From Bacteroidota bacterium (GTDB lineage: Bacteria; Bacteroidota; Bacteroidia; Bacteroidales; Prolixibacteraceae), in NCBI GenBank assembly GCA_030691295.1, contig JAUYEQ010000613.1, forward strand, positions 1-5,603: DNA of 5,603 nucleotides. The letters run 5' to 3'. Every line of letters starts with the position of its first letter. The stretch's first letter is position 1. A model generated the notes under the pieces. That model saw only the letters and a program-made list of their open reading frames with translations, ran no database searches and was not told the DNA's origin. Below are positions 1 through 5,603 of the stretch, in pieces. The position numbers were made by a program, and so were the translations under genes.

Positions 1-1665
1 GTCCTGACCGGATGCTTTGGATTCTGCGAAAAAGGGCCCATCGTGAAAATTTTACCCGATAACACTTTCTACACCCAGGTTACTCCTGAAGATGTGACCG
101 AAATTGTTAATGAACACATTATCAAGGGCCGGAAGGTGGAACGGTTGCTGTACCGCGATCCCGAAACGCATGAGTTGGTAGGTGATTCGAAAGGAATGGA
201 TTTTTACAAAAAACAGATTCGGATTGCGCTGCGTAACTGTGGCTTTATTAATCCTGAAAACATTGAAGAGTACATTGGTCGCGACGGTTATGCTGCTCTC
301 GGAACCTGCCTTTCAGAAAAAACGCAGGATGAGGTGATTGACATGATCAAAGATTCCGGTTTGCGTGGTCGTGGAGGCGGCGGTTTTCCAACGGGGCTGA
401 AATGGCAATTGACCCGCAAATCAGTGAGCGATCAGAAATACGTGGTTTGCAATGCCGACGAGGGCGATCCCGGTGCATTTATGGATCGCTCCATTCTGGA
501 AGGCGACCCACATTCGGTACTCGAAGCAATGGCTATTTGCGGATATTGCATTGGCGCCGACAAAGGGCTGGTCTATATTCGTGCTGAATATCCATTGGCC
601 ATCGAACGCCTGAAAATTGCGATCAATCAGGCACGAGAATATGGTTTGCTTGGTGACGACATTTTGGGAACCGGATTTAATTTCGATGTTGAAATTCGAT
701 ACGGGGCAGAAGCTTTTGTGTGCGGCGAAGAAACGGCGCTGATTCATTCGATGGAAGGCAAGCGTGGTGAACCGACCGTGAAACCACCATTTCCGGCGGA
801 AAAAGGATACAATGGCAAACCAACCAATGTGAACAACGTGGAAACTTTTGCCAATATTCCGGTCATTATCAACAAAGGGCCCGAATGGTTCGCTTCCATC
901 GGGACAGCCAATTCGAAAGGCACCAAAGTATTCGCTCTCGCCGGAAAGATCAACAATGTGGGCTTGATTGAAGTTCCGATGGGAATTACCCTTCGTGAAA
1001 TTATATACGATATTGGTGGCGGAATAAAGGATGGACGCGAATTTAAAGCGGTTCAAACGGGCGGGCCATCCGGAGGTTGTTTGACCAAATCGTTCCTTGA
1101 TACGCCGATTGACTACGATAATCTGGTGGCAGCCGGTTCAATGATGGGTTCAGGTGGAATGATTGTGCTTGATGATACCGATTGCATGGTGGCGATTGCC
1201 AAATTTTACCTCGAATTTACGCTCGACGAATCGTGTGGAAAATGCACTCCCTGCCGTATTGGCAACAAACGGCTGCACGAAATTCTGGAAAAAATAACCG
1301 ATGGCAACGGCAAAGTGGAAGATCTTGACCGGCTGAGGTTGCTGAGCAATGTAATTAAAGATACATCGCTTTGCGGCCTGGGACAAACATCCCCCAATCC
1401 GGTTCTTTCAACGCTCGACCATTTCTACGACGAATACCTGGCGCATGTAACAACGGCTTCCTGTCCGGCTGGTCAGTGTAAAGCATTGATGCACTATTCG
1501 ATTGATGCTGACAAGTGTACCGGCTGTACGCTTTGTTTCAGGAACTGTCCGGTAGGCGCCATTTCAGGAGAAAAACGTGCCCCCCATTACATCGACCAGT
1601 CGTTGTGTATAAAATGTGGTATGTGTGTTGCGAAATGTAAGTTTGATGCAGTTTTAATCGGCTAA
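1..1665 (+). CDS. hydB: HydB: NuoF-like flavin/NADH subunit of HydABC-type [FeFe] hydrogenase (5' partial)
   Basis: This subunit should bind FMN and NAD(H) and be the diaphorase/bifurcation module of a cytoplasmic trimeric [FeFe] hydrogenase. The gene is cut by the left edge: the frame is open from base 1. The 14 codons before the first possible start (GTG at 43) encode the end of a thioredoxin-like [2Fe-2S] domain (CFGFCEKGP, Cys at codons 5 and 9), so that GTG is internal. Counting codons from base 1, the Gly-rich FMN/NADH loop GLRGRGGGGFPTG is at 120-132, NADEGDPG at 151-158 and CGEETALI at 241-248. The N3-type [4Fe-4S] ligands are C412, C415, C418 and C458. A C-terminal two-cluster ferredoxin domain follows (C506/509/512/516 and C536/539/542/546). 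A C488/C493/H498 group before it could be the zinc site reported in HydB structures (tentative). This ferredoxin tail separates HydB from complex I NuoF. HydA follows after 11 nt, so co-transcription is likely. NADP-reducing HndC is a close alternative name; cofactor preference cannot be read here. Confidence 0.95.
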   Translation, partial: VLTGCFGFCEKGPIVKILPDNTFYTQVTPEDVTEIVNEHIIKGRKVERLLYRDPETHELVGDSKGMDFYKKQIRIALRNCGFINPENIEEYIGRDGYAALGTCLSEKTQDEVIDMIKDSGLRGRGGGGFPTGLKWQLTRKSVSDQKYVVCNADEGDPGAFMDRSILEGDPHSVLEAMAICGYCIGADKGLVYIRAEYPLAIERLKIAINQAREYGLLGDDILGTGFNFDVEIRYGAEAFVCGEETALIHSMEGKRGEPTVKPPFPAEKGYNGKPTNVNNVETFANIPVIINKGPEWFASIGTANSKGTKVFALAGKINNVGLIEVPMGITLREIIYDIGGGIKDGREFKAVQTGGPSGGCLTKSFLDTPIDYDNLVAAGSMMGSGGMIVLDDTDCMVAIAKFYLEFTLDESCGKCTPCRIGNKRLHEILEKITDGNGKVEDLDRLRLLSNVIKDTSLCGLGQTSPNPVLSTLDHFYDEYLAHVTTASCPAGQCKALMHYSIDADKCTGCTLCFRNCPVGAISGEKRAPHYIDQSLCIKCGMCVAKCKFDAVLIG

Positions 1666-1676
1666 AAGTACTTTCT

Positions 1677-3428
1677 ATGGAAATGATAAACCTTACAATA
1701 GATCATAAACCGGTAGTAGTCCGCAAAGGAACCACCGTGCTGAAAGCGGCTTCAAGTATCGGGATCGACATTCCAACGCTTTGTTACATGAAGCTGGATG
1801 ACATGAACATCGAGAATAAACCCGGAGGTTGCCGTGTTTGTGTGGTTGAAGTGAAAGGCCGCCGCAATCTGGCGCCTGCCTGCTGTACCGAAGCCACCGA
1901 GGGAATGGAAATCAGTACCCATACGATCCGCGTGGTAAATGCCCGTCGTACCGTGGTTGAGCTGATTTTGTCGGATCATCCGGCTGATTGTCTGATTTGC
2001 GCCAAATCGGGTAATTGCGAATTGCAGGACATGGCCCATCACCTCGGAATCCGGCAGATTCATTACGAGGGCGAAAAATCGATGTACCGCGAAGATACTT
2101 CTCCGGCAATTATCCGCGATATTAATAAATGCATCATGTGCCGCCGCTGCGAAACCATGTGCAACGACGTGCAAACGGTCGGTGTTCTTTCTGCCATAAA
2201 CCGCGGTTTCAATGCTGTTGTGGCGCCGGCTTTCGAGATGAACCTCGACCACTCTGTTTGTACTTACTGCGGTCAGTGTGTTGCTGTTTGCCCTACCGGC
2301 GCACTTACCGAAGTTGACCAGACTGGTGCTGTGATTCGTGCACTTGCCGATCCGACGAAAACGGTCATCGTACAAACCGCTCCTGCTGTTCGTGCAGCTT
2401 TGGGCGAAGAGTTTGGAATGCCTGCCGGAACTTTGGTAACCGGAAAAATGGTGGCTGCACTCCGTCGTCTCGGGTTCGACTACGTTTTCGACACCGATTT
2501 TGCCGCCGACCTCACCATTCTGGAAGAAGGAACCGAGTTGCTGAACCGTTTATCAGCTTATATGGCAGGCGATCAAAATGTGAAACTTCCGATCCTGACA
2601 TCCTGTTGTCCGGCCTGGGTGAAGTTTTTCGAACATTCTTTTCCTGAATTGAAAGATATTCCTTCAACAGCGCGATCGCCGCAGCAAATGTTTGGCTCGA
2701 TTGCAAAAACTTATTTTGCAGATAAAATTAAGGTGAAGCGCGAAAATCTGGTGGTGGTTTCCATTATGCCTTGTCTGGCAAAAAAATATGAAAGCAGCCG
2801 TCCTGAATTTGCTGTGAATGGCAATCCTGATGTGGATTATGCGCTGACAACAAGGGAATTGGCTCATTTGATCAACCTTGGAAACATCGAATTCAAATCA
2901 CTTCCGAATGAAGAATTTGATTCACCATTGGGCGAATCGACCGGAGCTGCTGTAATTTTCGGCACAACCGGCGGGGTAATAGAAGCCGCAGTGCGTACAG
3001 CCTACGAAATCTTTACCGGAAAACCATTGCCACGTGTCGATTTCGAGGAATTACGCGGAATGGACGGATTACGGAAGGCAACCATCGACTTTAACGGAAC
3101 GCCGATACATATCGGAATTGCGCATGGTTTGGGAAGTGCACGTAAGTTGCTCGAGGATATTCAGGCTGGACACAGTGAGTTCCATGCCATCGAAATCATG
3201 TCGTGCCCTGGCGGTTGTATTGGTGGCGGCGGTCAGCCGTACCATCACGGCAACGCGGAGATTCTGAAAAAACGGCAGCGCGCCATTTATTCTGAAGATC
3301 GAAACAAAACACTCCGGAAATCGCACGAAAATCCATACATCACCAAACTGTACGAAGAATTTTTGGGTGCACCAATGAGCGAAAAAGCGCATCATCTGCT
3401 GCATACCAAGTATTTTGATCGGAGCTAG
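1677..3428 (+). CDS. hydA: HydA: [FeFe] hydrogenase catalytic subunit
   Basis: This catalyses reversible H2 formation at an H-cluster, with electrons supplied through HydB/HydC. The 583-residue protein reads, in order: an N-terminal [2Fe-2S] domain (C36, C52, C55, C69), a His/Cys-ligated [4Fe-4S] site (H101, C105, C108, C114), a two-cluster ferredoxin domain (C152/155/158/162 and C195/198/201/205) and the H domain. All three signatures are intact: L1 TSCCPAW (308-314), L2 MPCLAKKYE (364-372) and L3 EIMSCPGGCIGGGGQP (506-521). The H-cluster cysteines C311, C366, C510 and C514 have the same spacing as C300/C355/C499/C503 of Clostridium pasteurianum CpI (recalled, not aligned by software). The proton-path residues C310, E284, E287 and S330 also appear conserved. 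The protein stops without the C-terminal [2Fe-2S] domain of Thermotoga HydA. The start is ATG 1677; ATG 1683 (two codons on) is possible, and neither has a clear Shine-Dalgarno. Maturases HydE/F/G are not in the window. Confidence 0.97.
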   Translation: MEMINLTIDHKPVVVRKGTTVLKAASSIGIDIPTLCYMKLDDMNIENKPGGCRVCVVEVKGRRNLAPACCTEATEGMEISTHTIRVVNARRTVVELILSDHPADCLICAKSGNCELQDMAHHLGIRQIHYEGEKSMYREDTSPAIIRDINKCIMCRRCETMCNDVQTVGVLSAINRGFNAVVAPAFEMNLDHSVCTYCGQCVAVCPTGALTEVDQTGAVIRALADPTKTVIVQTAPAVRAALGEEFGMPAGTLVTGKMVAALRRLGFDYVFDTDFAADLTILEEGTELLNRLSAYMAGDQNVKLPILTSCCPAWVKFFEHSFPELKDIPSTARSPQQMFGSIAKTYFADKIKVKRENLVVVSIMPCLAKKYESSRPEFAVNGNPDVDYALTTRELAHLINLGNIEFKSLPNEEFDSPLGESTGAAVIFGTTGGVIEAAVRTAYEIFTGKPLPRVDFEELRGMDGLRKATIDFNGTPIHIGIAHGLGSARKLLEDIQAGHSEFHAIEIMSCPGGCIGGGGQPYHHGNAEILKKRQRAIYSEDRNKTLRKSHENPYITKLYEEFLGAPMSEKAHHLLHTKYFDRS

Positions 3429-3435
3429 GGAAGGG

Positions 3436-3515
3436 GCATTGGTGGTCATTTGCTTTGCGTCATTTGTTGTCATTGAAAAACGTCATTGATTGTCAATAGG
3501 TCATTATCTGTCATT
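3436..3515 (+). repeat. Left array of GTCATT repeats flanking the S23-family gene
   Basis: The hexamer GTCATT occurs at 3445, 3459, 3469, 3482, 3500 and 3510, with a degenerate GTCAAT at 3492. Starts are spaced 14, 10, 13, 10, 8 and 10 nt. All copies face the same way. The array begins just after the hydA stop codon and ends 17 nt before the ATG of the next gene. Bases 3437-3450 (CATTGGTGGTCATT) are a perfect 14-base inverted copy of 3893-3906. Bases 3482-3495 match the inverse of 3927-3940 at 13 of 14 positions. This could be an arm of an RNA stem, a protein-binding array or the end of a mobile cassette. Confidence 0.85.
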
Positions 3516-3532
3516 CATAGTAAAAAAAAGAG

Positions 3533-3907
3533 ATGAAATTGGAAGATTTACAGGTTTATCAGATCTCAATGAAACTTGCTGATGAGGTTCATGATTTGGT
3601 TATGGAATGGGATAATTTCCATAAATTTTCTACAGGAACTCAGTTGGTAAATGCTGCAGATTCAGTTTCGGCCAATATTAGTGAGGGTTATGGAAGGTTT
3701 CATTTTAAGGATCACAAAAATTTCTTATACTTTTCAAGAGGTTCACTTTCTGAAACCAAAACCTGGCTTACAAAATCAGGCAACAGAAAATTGATCAGTG
3801 AAGAAAAATTTGCAGACCTGATTAACCGATATAATTCTCTGGGAGTTAAACTAAACAATTACATCAATTCCATCGGAAATTCCGGTAACTCCAATGACCA
3901 CCAATGA
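3533..3907 (+). CDS. Four-helix-bundle protein, S23 / 23S rRNA intervening-sequence family
   Basis: This 124-residue protein resembles the S23/IVS four-helix-bundle family (known as Pfam 23S_rRNA_IVP and TIGR02436). Family-like landmarks are an N-terminal LEDLQVYQISMKLADEV helix (residues 3-19), the NISEGYGR segment near 48-55 and the F-x-x-F-S-R-G-S-L-S-E-T-K-T-W-L stretch near 64-79. Most of the chain looks helical, with no signal peptide or membrane segment. The family's biochemical role is not established; a basic bundle that binds nucleic acid is often suggested, and relatives include the Avd accessory proteins of diversity-generating retroelements. No reverse transcriptase or variable repeat is seen here. 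ATG 3533 follows an A-rich AAAAAAAAGAG leader that could act as a weak ribosome site. The last codons (NDHQ-stop) lie inside the right repeat array, so the C-terminus is repeat-derived. The gene is much more AT-rich than its neighbours, which suggests separate origin. Confidence 0.88.
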   Translation: MKLEDLQVYQISMKLADEVHDLVMEWDNFHKFSTGTQLVNAADSVSANISEGYGRFHFKDHKNFLYFSRGSLSETKTWLTKSGNRKLISEEKFADLINRYNSLGVKLNNYINSIGNSGNSNDHQ

Positions 3908-3940
3908 CCATTTAATGACTACTATATGACAATGAATGAC
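3891..3940 (-). repeat. Right array of AATGAC repeats (inverse of GTCATT)
   Basis: AATGAC occurs at 3893, 3903, 3914 and 3935, with a degenerate TATGAC at 3925, giving a regular spacing of 10-11 nt. These are GTCATT units on the - strand, so they mirror the left array. The first two copies overlap the end of the S23-family gene, and its TGA stop (3905-3907) falls inside the second copy. The array ends 29 nt before the GTG start of hydC. In the register 3482-3515 against 3903-3940 all four units pair in nested order, giving a stem of about 34/38 nt with small internal loops. Confidence 0.85.
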
Positions 3941-3969
3941 TTTTAAATTAACGAATCAACTTTATCGAT

Positions 3970-4476
3970 GTGCCAGGAATAAAACTTTCAGAAAAAACAA
4001 TCGGAATCATTCAGCAAGTCTGTTCCGATTTCAGGAATGAGGGAAGTGAACTGATCAATGTTTTGCACCAAACTCAGGGTAAACTTGGCTATTTACCAGC
4101 CGAGGTGCAGGAAGTGATTGCCAAAGAACTGAATATCTCGGTAGCCAAAGTTTATGGAGTGGTTACTTTCTATTCATTTTTTACCATGATTCCGATGGGC
4201 GAACACCCGATTTCAATTTGTATGGGAACGGCTTGTTACGTGCGGGGTTCGGAACAAGTTCTTGCCGAATTTAAACGACAGTTAAGCATCGAAGTCGGAC
4301 AATCTACCCCGGATAATAAATTTTCGCTCAACTGTCTTCGCTGTGTTGGAGCCTGTGGACTGGCACCCGTGGTGATGGTCGGCGATAAAGTATATGGTCG
4401 GGTTTCGCCACAAATGGTTAAAAACATTATTTCAGAATACAAGGAAGGTTGCGCTTCGGAGGCTAAAAGCGCATAG
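3970..4476 (+). CDS. hydC: HydC: NuoE-like [2Fe-2S] subunit of the [FeFe] hydrogenase
   Basis: This 168-residue protein is a thioredoxin-fold [2Fe-2S] ferredoxin subunit that should pass electrons next to the HydB flavin site. A helical N-terminal part with the family-typical LGYLPAEVQEVIAKELNIS (39-57) and KVYGVVTFYSFF (60-71) leads into the cluster domain. The cluster ligands are C84 and C89 (CMGTAC) and C125 and C129 (CVGAC), with an additional C122. Length and motifs fit NuoE/HydC/HndA; the linked hydB and hydA favour HydC. No ATG start is available in frame: the frame has a stop at 3949-3951 and the first usable codon is GTG 3970. An ATG at 3968 overlaps it in another frame and gives only a four-codon peptide. 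There is no clear Shine-Dalgarno. The gene sits 541 nt after hydA because the S23-family cassette lies between them, so its expression probably depends on read-through or processing of that region. Confidence 0.93.
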   Translation: MPGIKLSEKTIGIIQQVCSDFRNEGSELINVLHQTQGKLGYLPAEVQEVIAKELNISVAKVYGVVTFYSFFTMIPMGEHPISICMGTACYVRGSEQVLAEFKRQLSIEVGQSTPDNKFSLNCLRCVGACGLAPVVMVGDKVYGRVSPQMVKNIISEYKEGCASEAKSA

Positions 4477-4485
4477 TTATAGCAA

Positions 4486-4519
4486 AGTGAGCGGGTGACT
4501 CTGAGGTCACTTGCTTACT
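4486..4519 (+). terminator. Strong hairpin just after hydC (possible terminator or 3' stabiliser)
   Basis: AGTGAGCGGGTGAC (4486-4499) pairs with GTCACTTGCTTACT (4506-4519) around a six-base loop, TCTGAG. In + strand RNA all 14 positions pair, three as G-U wobbles. In - strand RNA those three become A/C mismatches, so the fold belongs to the hydC transcript. It starts 9 nt after the hydC stop codon. No U-tract follows, so it is not a textbook intrinsic terminator; it may protect the 3' end or act with the next hairpin. Confidence 0.55.
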
Positions 4520-4537
4520 AAACATTAGCATTGCAGG

Positions 4538-4566
4538 GATCTGATCTTTTTTAGAACGATCGGATC
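4538..4566 (+). terminator. Second hairpin with T-rich loop between hydC and the hydrolase
   Basis: GATCTGATC (4538-4546) pairs with GATCGGATC (4558-4566), nine positions including one U-G wobble, around an 11-nt loop that begins with six T. The wobble again favours + strand RNA. The downstream sequence is only mildly T-rich. It could add to transcription termination after hydC, or be an imperfect operator-like palindrome upstream of the hydrolase promoter. Confidence 0.35.
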
Positions 4567-4577
4567 ACTTGTTTTCA

Positions 4578-4607
4578 TTGAGTTCCATGCAAAATCTTCT
4601 ATCTTTA
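4578..4607 (+). promoter_or_regulatory. Candidate Bacteroidota-type promoter for the hydrolase
   Basis: TTG (4578-4580) and TATCTTTA (4600-4607) are separated by 19 nt. This fits the Bacteroidota housekeeping pattern of a -33 TTG and a -7 TAnnTTTG with one mismatch in the last base. Initiation would fall near 4613, leaving a leader of about 16 nt before ATG 4630. The position after the hairpins supports an independent transcription unit. Confidence 0.55.
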
Positions 4608-4629
4608 GCCAAACGAAAAATGAAAGCAA

Positions 4630-5433
4630 ATGACACGGATTTTTCAACTCACCATATTTTTCATCGGCTTTGTAATTACCATACAAGCCCAAACAGTCAC
4701 TTACAAAACCGAAAACAATATTTCCTATCGTTCAGGAGAAAGCCCCGATAATTACATGAAGGAACGTTGCAAACTGGATATTTACTTTCCTGAAAATGTG
4801 GACAGTTTTACTACCGTTGTTTGGTTTCATGGCGGTGGTTTAACCGGCGGCGAAAAACACATTCCGGAGCGCCTGAAGAATAATAAGGTGGCCATTGTTA
4901 CAGTGAATTACCGGTTAAGTCCAAAAGTGAAAAGCCCCGCTTTTATTGACGATGCCGCTGCGGCTGTTGCCTGGACATTTAAAAATATCAGCAAATACGG
5001 TGGCGATCCGAAGAGAATTGTGGTTTCGGGTCATTCGGCTGGTGGTTACCTGGCCAGCATGATCGGGCTCGACAAACAGTATCTGGCAGCTTACGGAATT
5101 GATGCCAACTCGATTCATAAACTGGTGCCGTTCAGCGGACAGATGATTACCCATTTTGAAATTCGTAACGAGCGTGGGATTCCGGAGAAACAACCCATGA
5201 TTGAGGAGTTCGCACCGCTTTTTCATGTTCGCGCAGATGCACCGCCCTTGTACTTAATTACCGGCGACCGCGAATTGGAAATGCTGGGCCGCTACGAAGA
5301 AAATGCATACATGTGGCGCATGATGAAGATTTCAGGCCACAAAAAAACCACATTGTACGAATTGGATGGTTTCGACCACGGCGGAATGGCCGAACCAGCC
5401 TTTGATTTATTATTGGATATTTTGAAGAAATAG
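4630..5433 (+). CDS. Secreted alpha/beta-hydrolase, esterase/lipase-like
   Basis: This 267-residue alpha/beta-hydrolase probably cleaves an ester (carboxylesterase, lipase or acetyl/feruloyl esterase type). A signal peptide is visible: a short N-terminus with Arg3, a hydrophobic core (LTIFFIGFVIT) and a likely signal peptidase I site after A20 in IQAQ; no lipobox Cys follows. The oxyanion motif HGGG is at 67-70 and the nucleophile elbow GHSAG at 134-138, giving S136. D213 (ITGDREL) and H250 (GFDHGG) are the likely remaining triad members, so the enzyme should be active and periplasmic or exported. The HGGG and GHSAG pattern resembles the hormone-sensitive-lipase / BD-FAE esterase group. The start ATG 4630 is chosen because the signal peptide begins there; ATG 4620 is in another frame. 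The gene follows the hydC hairpins and has its own candidate promoter, so a link to hydrogen metabolism is not indicated. The substrate cannot be read from sequence. Confidence 0.9.
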   Translation: MTRIFQLTIFFIGFVITIQAQTVTYKTENNISYRSGESPDNYMKERCKLDIYFPENVDSFTTVVWFHGGGLTGGEKHIPERLKNNKVAIVTVNYRLSPKVKSPAFIDDAAAAVAWTFKNISKYGGDPKRIVVSGHSAGGYLASMIGLDKQYLAAYGIDANSIHKLVPFSGQMITHFEIRNERGIPEKQPMIEEFAPLFHVRADAPPLYLITGDRELEMLGRYEENAYMWRMMKISGHKKTTLYELDGFDHGGMAEPAFDLLLDILKK

Positions 5434-5603
5434 GTTTTTCTGTTTCTTATTCAGATTTATATATTTACATCGCCGGCTGTTGATTTATTCAACACAATTT
5501 ATATGTCGCATAACACTTGCCTTCAGCTTTTTTCTGCCTGATAATCATCGTTTATCTGTTTCTACTTCCTTAATTTTATGCGAACCGATCTGCTTACACA
5601 TTC
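5434..5603 (+). other. AT-rich intergenic tail with possible start of a further gene
   Basis: No complete gene is seen here. A small hairpin, TGTTGA-TTTAT-TCAACA (5478-5494), might be a weak terminator element for the hydrolase. TATATTTA (5460-5467) resembles a -7 box, but I see no matching TTG at the right distance. An ATG at 5578 opens a frame (MRTDLLTH...) that runs off the right edge; eight codons are too few to support a gene. On the - strand a short open frame also enters from the right edge and stops near 5550, equally undecided. Confidence 0.3.

Larger units (their letters stand above)
3436..3940 (+). mobile_element. Putative IVS-like cassette: S23-family gene between inverted repeat arrays
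   Basis: This unit of about 505 bp consists of one AT-rich ORF enclosed by GTCATT arrays on the left and AATGAC arrays on the right, placed between hydA and hydC. The visible support is the inverted symmetry, the low GC content (about 36% over 3541-3900 by hand count, against about half in sampled hydA lines) and the lack of functional relation to hydrogenase. Known context: S23-family ORFs were first described within intervening sequences of 23S rRNA genes, where complementary ends form a stem. It is an inference that this cassette is an inserted and once-mobile relative. I found no transposase and no obvious target-site duplication. An alternative is a long-resident accessory gene with a local repeat expansion. 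Confidence 0.5.

Noticed and set aside
43..45. GTG 43 as the start codon of hydB
   Set aside because: The frame is open to base 1 and the upstream codons encode CFGFCEKGP, typical of the [2Fe-2S] domain of HydB, so the real start lies left of the window.
862..867. Further GTCATT copy within hydB (and AATGAC at 4629-4634)
   Set aside because: Single isolated hexamers are expected by chance; they encode conserved residues or overlap a start codon and are not part of an array.
421..1056. Long - strand open frame (211 codons) within hydB
   Set aside because: It lies wholly opposite a well-conserved gene, shows no recognisable motif and is best explained as a shadow of hydB codon use; the same holds for 1752-2375 within hydA.
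3533..3907. Diversity-generating retroelement (Avd-type accessory gene)
   Set aside because: The protein is from the same broad fold group, but no reverse transcriptase, template repeat or variable repeat is present in the window.
3436..3940. CRISPR array
   Set aside because: The repeats are hexamers with spacers of a few bases and lie in opposite orientations around a gene, unlike CRISPR repeat-spacer units.
1..4476. Respiratory complex I (nuoE/nuoF/nuoG) instead of hydrogenase
   Set aside because: The large subunit carries intact H-cluster motifs TSCCPAW, MPCLAKKYE and EIMSCPGGC, and HydB has a C-terminal ferredoxin domain absent from NuoF.
4569..4751. Short + strand open frame of 60 codons overlapping the hydrolase start
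   Set aside because: It spans the candidate promoter and overlaps the signal peptide region in another frame, and its product has no recognisable feature.

Overview
The window looks like part of the genome of an anaerobic or fermentative member of the Bacteroidota. The evidence for this is indirect. Shine-Dalgarno sequences are weak or absent. A TTG-N19-TAtcTTTa promoter of the Bacteroidota type precedes the last gene, and a secreted protein has a signal peptide ending in IQAQ. A gene of the S23 / '23S rRNA intervening sequence' four-helix-bundle family, common in this phylum, is also present. Species cannot be read from the sequence. All supported genes are on the + strand.

Bases 1-4476 hold the three core subunits of a soluble NAD(H)-linked [FeFe] hydrogenase of the HydABC (electron-bifurcating/confurcating) type. 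HydB, the NuoF-like flavin/NADH subunit with a C-terminal 2x[4Fe-4S] ferredoxin domain, is cut by the left edge. HydA is the H-cluster catalytic subunit and is complete. HydC, the NuoE-like [2Fe-2S] subunit, follows. Together they should couple H2 turnover to NAD(H) and ferredoxin. The visible order is B-A-C, whereas the best-known operons run C-B-A.

Between hydA and hydC lies a foreign-looking cassette of about 505 bp (3436-3940). It is an AT-rich gene (about 36% GC) for an S23-family four-helix-bundle protein. It is bracketed by two arrays of the hexamer GTCATT in opposite orientation: GTCATT on the left, AATGAC on the right, about every 10-11 nt. The layout recalls the intervening sequences found inside 23S rRNA genes, an S23 ORF within a long RNA stem, but here it sits between two protein genes of a metabolic operon. 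This is the most interesting part of the window.

After hydC, bases 4477-4629 carry two hairpins and a good candidate promoter. These lead to an independent gene for a secreted alpha/beta-hydrolase (esterase/lipase-like). The last 170 bases (5434-5603) have no gene I can support apart from a possible start codon near the right edge.
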